DNA of 64,000 nucleotides, taken from contig CM041540.1 of the NCBI GenBank assembly GCA_023238725.1, forward strand, positions 4,594,708 through 4,658,707, read 5' to 3'. Both the position numbers and the translations under genes were made by a program. Under the pieces are notes generated by a model. That model had not been told where the DNA came from. It made no database searches and saw only the letters and a program-made list of their open reading frames with translations. The DNA is from Scortum barcoo (taxonomy: Eukaryota > Chordata > Actinopteri > Centrarchiformes > Terapontidae). Numbering within the stretch: position 1 is the stretch's first letter; each line of letters starts with the position of its first letter. Below, in pieces: positions 49,323 to 62,540 of the stretch.

Positions 49323-52208
49323 TTCCCCGAGCCACGACGCTGGAGTGGTTAAAAGTGATGTAATCTTATTTTTAAACTCTCACATTACCATAGTATAATA
49401 TATATATAAGTTCAGACACATGCAGTGTTTGAAGGGAACCATGTGAGTTAACCCTCTCCACCACATCTACATCTTCCATTTTCTTAAGTCTGCATGACAA
49501 TCAGGGAAAAGTGTGTGTGAGTGTGTTTGTGTGTGTCACTTTTTTTTTTTTTTTTAAAGTTAGGTCTTGAATTATAGAGAGATGAGGCTGCTTTCCTTCA
49601 GGGAGTGTACCAGAAATAGTTTGTGGAGATGCGAAAACTCCTGGGTACCTTAATCTTTTTTTCAAGTTAAAAATAAGTTTTAAGTTTTCTATCAGGGAAA
49701 TTCAAGGAGCGCATGTGGTGCTGTTTCAGGCCACCATATTGCTTCAGGCCAGACATGCACGCAGCGTTTTATTTTAGATGGCCAAATTACTTTAAATGAC
49801 TTTACTTCAATTTTGTTAAACTTTTGCAAACATGTAGTCTGTCAATTAGCGTATTTACACAACCACTACTATACCTGCATCCTCATTTTGATCACATTTG
49901 ATCACCTGGTTATTCACATCACTGTATATATGATTTATATGAAGCGTTAAGAGTGAACTGTTCATACACAAAATAAGTGAGCAAGCGGTTTTCATTCATG
50001 ATGCATCAGCAATATAAGGTTGTAGTTTGGCTCAAGCTGTGAAATTGACAAAATGTTATAAAATGTTATCAGGAAACATAACTTGATAAACCAATAAATA
50101 ATACTGTTAGTTAACTTTTTTCAGACAGAGGATAGATAAATGATTAAATGTGTATAAAAACAATCACATTTTAATGATTTGATTACTGATTACTAACCCT
50201 AACCCTCTAGTACTCATATATATTTTTTGATAATTTTTGACTACATTTGGTCATTTCTGTGTTCATTCATAAATGAAATGCACTCATAGGAACATTGATA
50301 GATTGCCGAACTGAAATTAATTAGCTATAACCAGCTGGTGGCACGTAGAAAGCACCCCATGTCTGGAGCTACACAGTAGAGATGGATTTAAATTGTTGGT
50401 TTGAGCCACTCTACCAAATGATACGGTGAAGGTGAAGAGGCCGGCTCACTGGTGAGAGCCACACCAGGATATTTTCAAAGCTGAGAGGCTCTCGCCGAAG
50501 AGTTTGGCGGGTCGCTGTAACCTCAGAGAATAACCTTCTACACCAGCAGTTAGACCGAGACGACTCCATTTCTGCAGGACAAATGTGCAAAGGAGATATA
50601 AAATTCAACAACAGCCATCGCCACCGGCCTGGTAGTGCAGAGACCTGTGGGCTCCAGAGAGCCTTATAAATAAATGAGCGGAGCAAAACGACCCTGCCTG
50701 ACACTTCTAATTCTCTAATTGACCAGAACACGGGCCCCAAGGCCAGCTTCTGAGATGATGTCGCCTCTTTGTTCGGTGATACTCACACCTGATTAAGCAT
50801 GCGTGTGATCTTTACCGTGAGTGGCAAGCGCGGCAGCCGGGTCAGCGCGGCCCTCAGCCGGGTCACTCCGAGCCGATCTTGACATTTGCGTTTGTTAAAC
50901 AAAATCACTAAATGGCTTCGGAATAACACGGACGACATTTATTTGGGTAGGTCACGGAGACGGGATCTTTTTTTTTTTTCTCTTTGTTCCAGTTTCTTGT
51001 AAAACAAGCAACAGAAATGGTTGCGCAGGTGGAATGCAAATTAAGGCTGATTAGCTAAAACTACACACAATGCATGAACGTGGATTGTATAAATTACGAA
51101 AATAACACCAAGGCAGCAGTGCCGCCCATGCAGGTTATTATTATGTACCTGGCATGCAGCTCTAGACGCCCGTAAAAGTGCCTGAAGTGGTACAGATGAT
51201 ATTTTGTATGCTGTGTGCAGAAAACTCTGCACACAGCTGCTTCCAGCTGCGTCTAACCTCTATATCAAACACAAGACCAAATCTGTCCATAAAACTGTGA
51301 CACTGCAAACACTGTGTGATGCCCTTGTTCCCTTTTCTTACCACAAAATGCAACTTTCACTTTAACCACCCCTCCAACCAGCAGCTTTAGCGACAACATT
51401 CAACCTCACTGAAATAAATCAGAAGCTAATGAGGCTATCTGTACGCTGGAGCTGTCATATGTAAGATTTACTGTAGAGAGCATCAACATTGTGGCATCAC
51501 CAGCGTATCAACAGTTAAAGATACTTCCAGACATAACGAGCACATGAAAGGTCATTTATAAGGTTTTTTTTTACCTGGCGTGGGGATAGTTGCTCACGCT
51601 CGTGATTAGACCGCTCTGCCGGGCGCCTTTAGAGGCTTCACCAACTGACTTCAGGTGGGTTAGATTTATATTAATGTTACTAAAATCAGCCAGCCATCAC
51701 ATTCGCTCACCCTTCAGCAGGTGCAGCGGTGTCAGCCTGAGGACTCAGACGATGAAAGCAGCAGCTTGTCGGAGGAGGTTATTTTATATTTTTAGTCCTT
51801 TAGTGTCTTGGTCTCTTTGCATTTTTATGTTATGAGTTCTCTTATACAAGTTGCTCTGAGGAGGAACAACTGCAGAGGCCTGAAGTGCAAAAATAAAACA
51901 TAAAACAGGCCACAGTGCCGCACTGTTGCTATAATTTGAGGACTAATTTAATTTAATTTCATTTCCCAGTGCACCTGAGACATACTCTGAAAGCATTATG
52001 GCTACTGTGACATCTGTATAATGACAAGTGCAGACATCATTAGTCCGATAATGATGACAATTTTGAAGGACAGCTTCTCTAATGTAAAGATTTTCTGTCA
52101 TTTACACTGAACTTTTGTTGAAATGATCAATAATCAGTGAGCAGCTGAGCAGTCAGTTAGCAGTCAGTTGTTTGTCCGTCAAGAACAAGACCAGGCAGCA
52201 ACTCTTTT

Positions 52209-52573
52209 CACACAGTGGTGCTTTAACCAAATGCTAATGCTAGCACGCTAACTTGCTCACAGTGACATTACTGATGTGCTGATGTTTAGCAGATACACTT
52301 TTTACCACAATCACCATCTTAGTTTAGTATGTTTGCATGCTAACATTTGCTATTTTACACCTCTACATTAACTTCAAATACAAAACTCCAGCTGAGGTTG
52401 ATGGACACCTCATGAGTTCTGCAGGTATTTAATTGTAAAGCAATAAAATTCATCCTCTGTGGACCATGAATGTCTGTGCTAATTTTCATGTCAGTTCGTT
52501 AAATTTAGTTTGGACCAAAGGGGCGGACCAACCAACCAATCAGAAATGGAGCTTAGAGCCACTCTACTAGCAT
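52209..52573 (-). repeat. Dispersed repeat family C, reverse copy with TTAGCATGC region
   Basis: On the plus strand: GCTAATGCTAGCACGCTAAC, GATGTTTAGCAGATACAC, TTTGCATGCTAACATTTGC and GGACCATGAATGTCTGTGC, ending in GGACCAAAGGGGCGGACCAA. This is the full reverse order of family C. Confidence 0.65.
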
Positions 52574-53419
52574 GTCTAAAAGTTAATCAGTATTCTATCA
52601 ATAGAAAAAGAAATTAAAATGTGCCGTGTCTAAAATTTATTTGATTTCCCACTTTTGCGAAATGTTCTTCTCGCTCAGAGAAACTGAAAATGAAAAGAAA
52701 ATTGTGATAACTCTGCCGTCTTGTTCACTCCTTCTCATTTCCAGATCCACAGGCCTTAAACAGGAGCCAGATTTTCTCCTCCATCCTCCTTCTTCCCCCC
52801 CCTGTACTTTCCGCTCCCCCGTTGCTTTTCCTCCACAAAAACTAAGCCATACAGAGGCTTTCGTGTACCTTGGGGACCGACATCGGCGTGCAGGAACGCT
52901 GCCAAGCTGGTACAGTAAGATAGGCACGCAACTCCCAGCAGATAAGCCCGCTGAAAGAAAGCAGCAGAGCGGCTGAGTCTAGCATGCTACAGGGGTCAGT
53001 GCCTCGATTATCTACCCACTCTGAGGCCCTCCATTGTTGCCGAGGGCCCATCTTATCTCCAGGCACTACATCTCTGACACAAATGAATAATCACACCCCT
53101 TATCGCCACGTGGGCTCAATCCATCCCAGGGATACAGCGCTTCATGGGAATGTGGAGAGCAGTTTTTTTTTTTTTTCTGCAGCGGCCCAAGTATGTATCT
53201 GCGTGCATCACCCTTTGAGTGTGTATAGGGAAGTATATAGAGTACAAAACGTGGGGATTTCAGTGGGGTTAGGGAGAGCGATGAGCAAGTGGCGGACATT
53301 TGTTAAGGTAATGGTAATGGACCTCTGTGCCCTGAGCAGCACCCCAATGTAATTTCCCTGCTGGTCTTTTATTGACTGACTGTCACTGTGCTCTGCAGCC
53401 CTAAAGGACCCCATCTGTC

Positions 53420-53760
53420 ATACATCTAGTTGTGCGGTCGGACTTGCCACACCGTGGCCCGTCCCAATTGAGTCATCTGCACTCGCTTAAGCAGCCATAG
53501 ATATTTGGCGGCTGTGCATGGGGCTAAACTGTTTAATACATATTGCCCACACTTTCGCTAACACCACCGGATTTCACTGTCTTTTTATGATCGCTGCGTG
53601 GCATCACGCATGACTTTTTCTTTTAGTGTGAAAATGCACCAGAGGCCATGCTGGGACATCGCCACCTAATTATTGCAAATGTTTTGGTGCCGCTTTGGAC
53701 ACCACATACACACACACACCACGGTTCAACTGTTTATTTGCTGGCCTGCTTCAACAGGAC
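53420..53760. other. Candidate conserved non-coding element
   Basis: Unique sequence with motifs such as CACCTAATTATTGCAAATG and GGCATCACGCATGAC and no repeat similarity. Enhancer-like by texture only. Confidence 0.22.
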
Positions 53761-56700
53761 ACATCAAAAAAAAAAAAAAAGAAAGAGGAAATAATTGTGT
53801 TTACTTCCACAATTGTTCCACTTCAAAAAACACAGCAAAGAGGTAGAAAGATTAGCGTGACAATGGAGAGCCCCAATCATTCACAACAACAAGGCGGCCG
53901 GCAATCAGTGGAGTTTCTGATTAGGTGAGTCATTTTAACAAGGGGAATCTTATTTTTCACAAAATACTAAATTCGCTGTCCGGGAAATAAACAGGGAATA
54001 TTTCTCAGCTGCTTAACATACAGCTCCTATTTTACTTGATAACAAGTTTGTGTGGAGCGCTGCACTGGTGACTGTGGGAGCTCTGATTTCCTCCCACATG
54101 AGAGGACGTCCATGCTTAGGCGGCCCATTAGGTATTTTCTCCTGCTATTGCTCTTGAAGTATTATAATATATATAAATGCCCGAATCCACCTGTGTTCAC
54201 CTGCAGCAGTTGTGTGAAATCTACATCTTGTCTCTTAGAGACAAAGGGAAATTACATAAAGTTGTTTTTAAAGCTTCGTAGGGAGGTCATCAGGTGGATT
54301 AAATGGTTAAAAAACTGTGTGATATTTGTTTATTTCCACTTTGCTGCCAACAATCCCTTAATGTGTCTTGAGATACGTTAGATAGATTCTCTAACTTACA
54401 TTATGTAAGGGTGCTTTTGCTCCTACACTAAGTAATTTAGTCCATTTTAATCGAACAGTGCATGAAAACCATAACTTATTACAACCACAGCTTGTTTGAT
54501 ATCTGTGGAAAACACATCGTAATCCCTCTCTTTCATCAAGGCTCAACTTCTCCTTCGTTTCTGTCTCGCTTGTCTATATCATAGAAATAAATGTTCAACC
54601 ACTCGCTGTCTTGTCGGCTGCTCGTGTTGTTTGCCTACTTGTGAAGCCTTCTTCAGCATTTGATTGATGGGACAACCATGCGTGTAAACTTGGTGTCTGT
54701 CAGGAAGTGTCGGCAAGTTTCAGTTTTGGCCAATAGACGAACGATGTTTCAATCTTGGATATTTGTTTACAGTGTTTGGTGCACTACAAGTATAGCGTGA
54801 ATGCGAATCCAACCAACAAGAAATAAATGCACTGATGTTGCAAGTTCACCCCCAAAAAGCACTAAATCTACTGAACTACAGGTATCAAACCATTCCTATA
54901 CTCATTATGGAATAAAACACCTTTTAAGATATCTTTTCAGTGAGTGTTTTAAAATATTAAATGTCCAAAATCTCCACATGATAAAGATGTATTTGTGCAT
55001 GTAGAGTAGAGAGGTACAAGATGCACAAGCTACTGCATGATATGAAATCCGACTTGTCTTTAAGGTATTTAAGTGGATAATTTAAATCAGTCACAAAAAA
55101 ACAGCAGAATTAAGTTTATTGAAAAAAAAAAAGGTTAGGTGTGAGTCCACTATCATAATATGGTTACTCACAAGGAAAAAACTCATAAAAAAACAAGGCC
55201 AAAGAAAGAGATGAAGAGATGAAAGGCAAATACAAGGAGGAGAGGAATTAGAAAGCGAGGCAGAGGGAGAAGCAGGTAGCTGGATTGATAAATCGAGCGA
55301 TACGAGAGGGCAGAGCGGCCTGTTGAATGAGCCTGCTGAGGTGCAGAATGGATTCTGCCATAATGAAACTATTACCCTCGCAAAGGACCTGGTGTGATGG
55401 AGAAACAAAGCAATTACGTCGAAAGGAAAAGGTCAATGTAAGCGCATCTGCATTTAACCTGGCAACCCGCTAACAATAGCGCGGTGGATGTTGTTCAGTC
55501 ATTGTCTTGATGCTTTGAAGATTTCGGCGTACGGAGGAGGATGACATAACCATTAGAAGCATTTTCCTTAAGACTAAAAGATGCTGAGGATTGTTGAGTT
55601 TTCTTGTTTAAAAGCAAAATCAACACGTTGTCAACAGGACAGCGGCGGTAAACAGAGTTCTGTCACTCTTCTGCCTTCAGCTTCGCGTCGGTAACAGACA
55701 GTTTGTAGCTCCTGATGGCTTTTTAATTAAGTCTGGGCTTAATAAACCTCAGCCTATTTTAATTTGATTAGAGCGTGTGGAAGTAAAACAACATTAGACG
55801 AGAAAGACACTTCCTGAAACCTCTGTTGGCTCTTTACACAGTTGAATCACTCGACACGAAAATAGCGAGAAATGTTATGGATTTAAAAAAAGCAATGAAA
55901 TGTCTTCTCTAGAGGTCTGTTGATGTCATGTTATTTTTTTTTATTCATATTTTTTAGACCATTGCACAACCTCAAGAGCATAATATCTGGGGTTAGGGAT
56001 GTGATGCTCTTTAAAGATCAGTAGGCTATGACCTTAAATCAGCAGGATGGATATTCACTCAGGAAGCCGCTGCCTCGACCACGACGTGTACACAAACTCA
56101 GCTGACGAGGCGACCTGTCGACATCGCAAACAGACAGCTCTCGCGGAAATGTTTCCTTGTGGCAGTTTCACACACGCGAGCGGCTCTCCGGTTCTGGCCC
56201 GTCACATGCTTTCACAGCGCCGAGCCATCACATGCAGTCGCTTTAACCCCTCGTGCGTGGGTTGCCAGGTTGCTGTAATTGTGTGTGTAATTGACAGGCT
56301 CGTATCGCGCGCATACACACATCGACCAGCAGTATGACCAGAGGGGTATCTACTAAAGGGCTTCATTGTTTGTTCACTTTACAGCGTGTTTGTTCAGGGT
56401 CTTGGGGCAAATCAATGACAACCTGGGGTGGAAAAATCAAACAGATGTTGAGTAGGAATGATTGCTAGTCATTATAAAATGCATTATTTTTAATGTTTAA
56501 TTTTTTAGTATTCGAATATTACAGCATCTGTTTTACAGTAATGTGAAATCAATACTATATATACACACACTTGCATCAGCATTGAGCCTGACTATATGGT
56601 GTAAATATGTGTTTTCTTTTATTGATTTCATCAGTAAAGCTGCAAACAAACATCACAGCGTATTAACACTTATAAGTGAGCTGAGAATTGGTGCTCATCT

Positions 56701-56989
56701 TGGAGAAAAAGAATCATAAACACGGATTAAAAAAACACATGATATCATATGATGCAGTACAACAGCACTAATCTACCTAGTAGAAGCATCTAAAATTGGC
56801 TCCACATTGACATTAAATGCTTTTACATAAAACAGAATAATGCTTCACTACTTCAAGTAAGATGACATAAGATAAGATCAACATTCACTTGTTACAGTAG
56901 CTCAATTGTAAGACAAATATGAAAAGAAGTACGAATAATAGATATACAAAAATAGATTAAAATGACATAAATACACTACATACATCCCC

Positions 56990-57112
56990 CTATATACAGA
57001 TTGCTATTGCACTTTAGCACTTTTTATAATACTTTTGTATTTTCACTTAAATAGATACTTTAATTGTAATGGAGTATTTTCAGACTATTTCTACTTTTAC
57101 TAAAGTGGAGGA
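56990..57112. repeat. Dispersed AGTAC-type fish repeat fragment (family B)
   Basis: TATTTTCACTTAAATAGATAC, TTTAATTGTAATGGAGTATT and TTCTACTTTTACTAAAGTGG follow the end of the family B repeat. It directly abuts the 3' end of the LINE at 57113. Confidence 0.5.
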
Positions 57113-58400
57113 TATTCAAAATTCAAATTCAAATTTATTTATTTAGAGCCCAAAATCACAAACATTGTTTGCCTCGGAGGGCTTTACAATCTGCACAGTT
57201 GTGACACCCTCTGTCCTTAGACCCTCGAACCGAGTCAGGAAAAACTTCAAAAAACCCTTTATGGGAAAAAGAAGAAACCTGAGGAAGAGCCACAGATGAG
57301 GGATCCCTCTCCCTGGGACGGACAGACGTGCAATAGATGCCACATGTACAGAGAACATCATCAATCATATTATGGAATTATACATGAGTCGTAATAAGCT
57401 GTAGCTATACTGAGTTCATTGGTTTAGTCCATGTGTGAAGGTATCACAGGTAATGGAAATGAGTCTGTGAGTCCAGGTGCATCTCTAGATGTCCTCATAT
57501 GGAGCTCTGGGCCACTCGACCTTCTCTCCACAAGCACAGACACAGATCATGTCCCCACCAGGCCAGTGAACCTCAGACAGATGGACCACAACCAGAATCA
57601 GTGAGGAACCTGCAAGACTGGAGAGAACAAAGAGGACCGGGGCTCCGGCAGTAACATGCACTTTACAGGACATAAGAGTATTCACATTAACCTGTTTTGA
57701 CACTTTAGCCAATTTAACTACTTTAACCAGTTTAGCCACTTTAACCAGTTTCTAAAAGTGACTCCAGTTTGCACTACTACCATAATAATGAGTAAAGGAA
57801 GCAGAGGAAGAGGAAGCAGAGAAAGAGGAAGCAGAGACAGAGGAAGAGGGAGAGGTGCCCGATGCATCATGGGAGCCCCCCGGCAGTCTAAACCTATAGC
57901 AGCATAACTAAGGGCGAGCCTGTGCCCACCCTAACTATAAGCTTTATCAAAAAGGAAGGTTTTAAGTCTATTCTTAAACACTGACACTGTGTCTGCCTCT
58001 CGGACCCAGACTGGGAGCTGGTTCCAGAGAACAGGGGCCTGATAGCTGAAGGCTCTGCCCCCTAGACTACTTCTGGAAACCCTGGGAACTACAAGTAAGC
58101 CTGCGTTTTGGGAGCGCAGCGCTCTAGTCGGTTGATAAGGAGTTATCAATTTATTAAGATATGATGGTGCCAGACCATGCAGAGCCTTATATGTGAGGAG
58201 TAGGATTTTAAAATCCACTCTAAATTTTAGAGGGAGCCAATGCAGAGAAGCCAATACTGGAGTAATATGGTCTCTTTTCCTGGTTTTAGTCAGCACCCGA
58301 GCAGCGGCATTCTGGACCAGCTGTAGAGTCTTTAACGACTTGTTTGGGCAGCCTGATAAAAGTGAATTACAATTACATATGACATCACTGAAACCAAATT
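57113..58400 (-). mobile_element. 5'-truncated LINE (L2/CR1-like) fragment with 3' UTR
   Basis: The minus strand encodes the C-terminal end of a non-LTR reverse-transcriptase ORF between about 58395 and 57931. Conserved blocks are NSLLSGCPNKSLKTLQLVQN, RKRDHITPVLASLHWLPLKF, RVDFKILLLTYKALHGLAPS and APVLWNQLPVWVREADTVSV, ending in KAYS and a stop. About 800 bp of 3' UTR follow and end in AAATTTGAATTTGAATTTTG at 57113-57132, a short 3' tandem tail typical of L2-clade elements. The 3' UTR (for example CACCCTCTGTCCTTAGACCC) is one I recognise as very common in perciform fish. The catalytic part of RT and the endonuclease are missing, so the copy is dead. Confidence 0.85.
57931..58395 (-). pseudogene. 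LINE reverse-transcriptase C-terminal remnant
   Basis: About 150 residues of uninterrupted frame, from VICNCNSLLSGCPN to FKNRLKTFLFDKAYS. The first residues look altered (usual family form DYCNSLLSG). No catalytic aspartates (YADD-type box) are present because the 5' part is absent. Remaining open over this length suggests a fairly recent insertion. Confidence 0.8.
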
Positions 58401-59834
58401 AAATTTAGCTTTCTAACATCGGATTGAACAACAACTCTTTTATCTATCTATCTATTATATTATCAGTGTTCTGAGTTGTGGTTCTATATTTATGTAACTC
58501 TTGATTTTTACAAAGACCTCTCCTAGAAGTCAAAGCAGGATAAAGAAATAAAAATAACTATACATGATAAGGGATGGAGCTGTGAAAATATTCAGTAATG
58601 ACTATTATGACCGGGTGGAAACTGCTGAATAATTTATATAATATCTATATTGTAAGTAGTAAATTTGTAAAGACAACTTTCTATTCGAAGTCTCTTGCAC
58701 TGGTTTTGTCTTGGTCTGCAGCACATGCGATCGTGTTGCTATGGTGACTAAACCAGTGCTAAGATCCAGGGCAATTATGGGAATGTTACCTTCATTACTG
58801 AGTGTGGGAGTAAAGGCATAGTGGGTTTGGGTTGTGAGGGTCTGATTTGATTTAAAAATGGGGAGTGAGTGAAATCTGGTGGTCTGTGCGTTCATCGCTG
58901 TCTTTCTTTTTTTTTCATTCAAATTGTATTTTAAAAGAAGAATTTTAATCAGATTATGGTTTATGGAGAGCACAGCGGTGTCTTGGCCTCGAGAAATGCC
59001 ACACATTTATGACTCCAGCAGGATAAAACTCAGCTGCAACTCTTTGTCTCCCCGTCGCCGTTTCATACCATTCTCAGCAGATTCCCTTCAAAATTTATGG
59101 GCCTGTTATGGCTCCTTAATTTGAGTCGCAGCCAGTCCTCCTGGCCATGGCGCTGTGCCTGTGGGGGAGGCCATTACGGCTCAGCTCTGGGTTTAGAGAT
59201 GACCCGGGTCACGGATGACATCAGAGAATCTCATTCCCCTCGCCAGAGTCTTCCAAACTTCGGCGACCGAAACGAGGTGGCGGAGCTGGCAGAGCATCCT
59301 CCTCTGCTGTCGTCATTTTCATCTCAGCTGAATTACTGCTTTCAAAAAGGAAATCTCAGAGCTGGAACTATGCAGATAAAAACTTTCCCGGCGGCAATTA
59401 GACATACAAAAAAAAGAAAAACACTACTGAGAGAAATAATTATTCTAAGATTGTTTTAAATAGACCCCAAAAAAATAATAATTTAACAATGCATCTGAAT
59501 GCTCGGCTTGCTCGCGCTGCACTAAATTGAACACAATGTTATCTTCGGTCATCATCTGTCACTCTGCTTCAGGAAATAGACTGTCACAAGACACACTGGG
59601 ACAGGTTTAATCCCTGTGGTCAAATTGGGGATTAAAACTCACCAGAACCTCATAATACCCCCTCTGTGTTTCACTGTATACACTCCAACACACACATTTC
59701 TGCACTACCATTTTTGTGAGGACTATCATAGAAGATTTTCATTTCTTATGCTGCAACCTAACCCTCAGTAACACCAACATTTATCCATCCCATAACCTGG
59801 ACCTAATTGTAACCTCGAGAAACAGGTTAACATT

Positions 59835-60205
59835 TCAGGAAATTCACTTATTTGCTTTTTAGAGAGAGTTAGATGAGAAGATGGATAGCATTTCTGTGTT
59901 GTTCAGTAAATATGCTACAGACAGCAGTCTGGTTAGCGTAGCTTAGCATAAAGAGTGCAAATAAATGGAAACAGCTAGCCTAGTCTGGTTGGATGCAGTG
60001 ACTTCCTGGAATCTCAGCTGGTTGCCTGGCAGCTTCGCCATGATGAGAAGACTCAAAGATGTTACTCACTCATCTTAGCCTAAATGCTAAGCTAAGCTAA
60101 CAGCTTACCTCCTCTCTTTAATGTCACCACGGATAGCCAGTTCGCAATAATCCAAATGTAATCCAAATTTTCAAGATTATTACTTTAAACTAAATGGGAC
60201 TCCAA
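59835..60205 (+). repeat. Dispersed teleost repeat with GCTTAGCATAAAG motif (family E)
   Basis: Has CATTTCAGGAAATTCACTTA, TCTGGTTAGCGTAGCTTAGC, GGAAACAGCTAGCCTAGTCTG, GCAGTGACTTCCTGGAATCTC and GCTAAGCTAAGCTAACAGC. Its two ends are partly complementary (TTAGCGTAGCTTAGC against GCTAAGCTAAGC), as in a fold-back or MITE-like element. Recognised as a common teleost repeat. Confidence 0.65.
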
Positions 60206-60479
60206 AAGGTCTGGAAAAAAAAGAGGTCCCCACAAACACAGAGGCACAAGAACACACAAACACACACTCCTCCCTTCCTGTACACACAGCTCTACTCATC
60301 CCTCACCATTACATCATGCAATTAAAGTTGAACATAGGAACTTTGGCTGGGCTTATTTCCAAACACAGTGTAGCTCTGAATTGATTTCCCCTCGACACGA
60401 CCCCACATTGGCATTAAAAGCAACCCTGTAGGGTTTTTTTGCGATTCATGTGGCAGACGGGAAACCACCGGTGCCACAG

Positions 60480-60760
60480 CGAACGGACATCCCACCACAG
60501 GAGACCAGCCATCATAATCAGACGAGTCGCAAGAGGGATGAATTATGGGTAATTATGAGGCTACCACAGCCCGTTCAGAGAACACTTAGAATCAAGTCTC
60601 TATTTATGAACACTTTATGAATATTAATAGTTTTGTTCATGAATCAGAGGTATCTAGGTGAAGGACTCATTAAGCGAAACGAATTCCTCGGAGGCTCTGG
60701 AGGCTAAAATAACTAATTGGTGGCGTTAAATAGGTTAAAGCTTAATTGACAGAGCACAAG
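60480..60760. other. Candidate conserved non-coding element
   Basis: Unique sequence dense in homeodomain/POU-like sites: GAATTATGGGTAATTATGAG, CTATTTATGAACACTTTATG, AATATTAATAG, TTGTTCATGAATC and GCTTAATTGACAG. No repeat similarity and no ORF. The strongest enhancer-like stretch in the intron, but unproven. Confidence 0.3.
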
Positions 60761-62540
60761 AATCACTGCTTGATCGGCAAAGAAACTTTATATTGAACTT
60801 AACCTAATGTTTTTCAGTCTGAAAACAATACTTTTACATTAAAAAACTTTTTTTTTTATCTCCCATATAAACACGGTTATATAAAGCATAAAGCTGTTTG
60901 TGATCATGTCTGCTTCTCTAAGTAAGCATGTAAAGATACTGTATATATTAAGGTATAAACAGGCAAAAATTCAGCTCTCTATGGCAGAGACAGAAATAAA
61001 TTTCTCTTTTACCGATACCCTCAAACAATCAGACCAGCAATAATCCAGCATCACATAGTTTAACACAAATTTATACAACTACTTTAGAATAATAACTGTC
61101 AAAGGTTTGGACCTAAAGGAGGCTTTTGTCAACCCCATTTATATCAGTGAGACTAGAAATAATAACAGAAACATCTCTGTATAATGCAGCTCAGTTCAAC
61201 ACAAATTGTAGCCTTCAAAATCATCATAATGTTGTATCAACACCTCTGACAACAGAAAGCTTTCATGAAGTTGTGAATGAATGCATTGATTTGTGCAAGC
61301 TGCACCTAATAAAGTGTATGTCAAACCAAATGAAAATACTCTCAGGGGAACAGAAATCTTTGAAAGTGCTGTGTTTGGAGTCCTTTCATATTTTGTGTTA
61401 TTAGGGGTTCAGCACTTGTGGGATGCAGGGTACGGAGTATATACAAAGAAACTGGAATGAATAGCCGTGGATTTGAGGAGGGGCCCATAGAGAGTACCCA
61501 AATAAAGAGTCCTGAATTTTGTGTTACGTCCCTTTGTGTTATCCTGAGAAAACCATGAGCTTGACAGACAGACATCTTCTGTAGCTACCTGAGACTATTT
61601 TGTCACTAACTGATGAAATGCTGTGGAGCTATTCTTTGTTATGGATAAAAGAAAAGCAAGGGTGCATTATTTTGGTGCAGCATCCTTCAAAAAAAAAAAA
61701 AACCTGTGGAGGTATTGTAACAGTTTTTCTGATGAGCCGATGTAAAAATTGGTTTGTATCTCAGAATAAATAGAAAACTGCTTGCCAGTGTGAATAATGT
61801 AGGTGTGAAAATATTTGAAAAATGTGATTTAAAGCTTTATCCTGGCTCTATATTGGAGCACCTACCATGCCTCCACGTATGAATTTCATCTTGGCGAGAT
61901 TCTTCCATACATACAGCTGCATTGTTTAAGAAGCGAGGCAGCACTTGCTGATTCAAACAGCACAAGGACAAAGGATCTTGCAGCCCATATAATGCAGGAG
62001 TAGACAGTGCAAGACGCCCACCAGGTATGGCTCCTTGGCCGGTTCTCACTTATTAGGATGGCTGGCTGAGCATGCAGACGCCCTGAGGGAAGAGGATGTT
62101 GAGATGGTGGGTGGTGCCGGGTGGATCGAGCCACTTCAGTATTCCTCGGGATAGTTTTTGTACAGCCCGGTCGGAGGTCAACTGGCAGCCCGACCTTTGT
62201 TTTTGGAAGAAGTTGAAAGGGAAACAAGCTAGGCTGTGACTGGGGATGGATGCATGCTAGGGGTCATTTGGAGGTCTTAGTTCTTGCTCACTTGTTAATA
62301 TTTCAGTGTTGTAGTGGAGATTTGTTTTAGTTTTATAGTAGTTTTTTCTTTTCAGGTGCAGTACAACAGTTATTTGAGCAGCTGTATCATACTGTCTTCT
62401 TGTTTTTGGCCTTTTTCTGAACATCTCTCAAATTTTGGCCCATTTTTTCCCAGCTGCTTTTCTGTTACATGCAGGTTTTTTTTTATATTTCTATCCATCC
62501 AAACAACACGGCTCTGTGGACTGTATGTCTGTTCATCATC

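Noticed and set aside
50193..50206. TAACCCTAACCCT, telomere-like units
   Set aside because: Only two units within ordinary intron sequence; too short to be an interstitial telomere.
59097..59459. 120-codon plus-strand frame
   Set aside because: No similarity to abtb3 or another family I know, no matching splice sites with phase 1 to join exon 1, and no coding bias.
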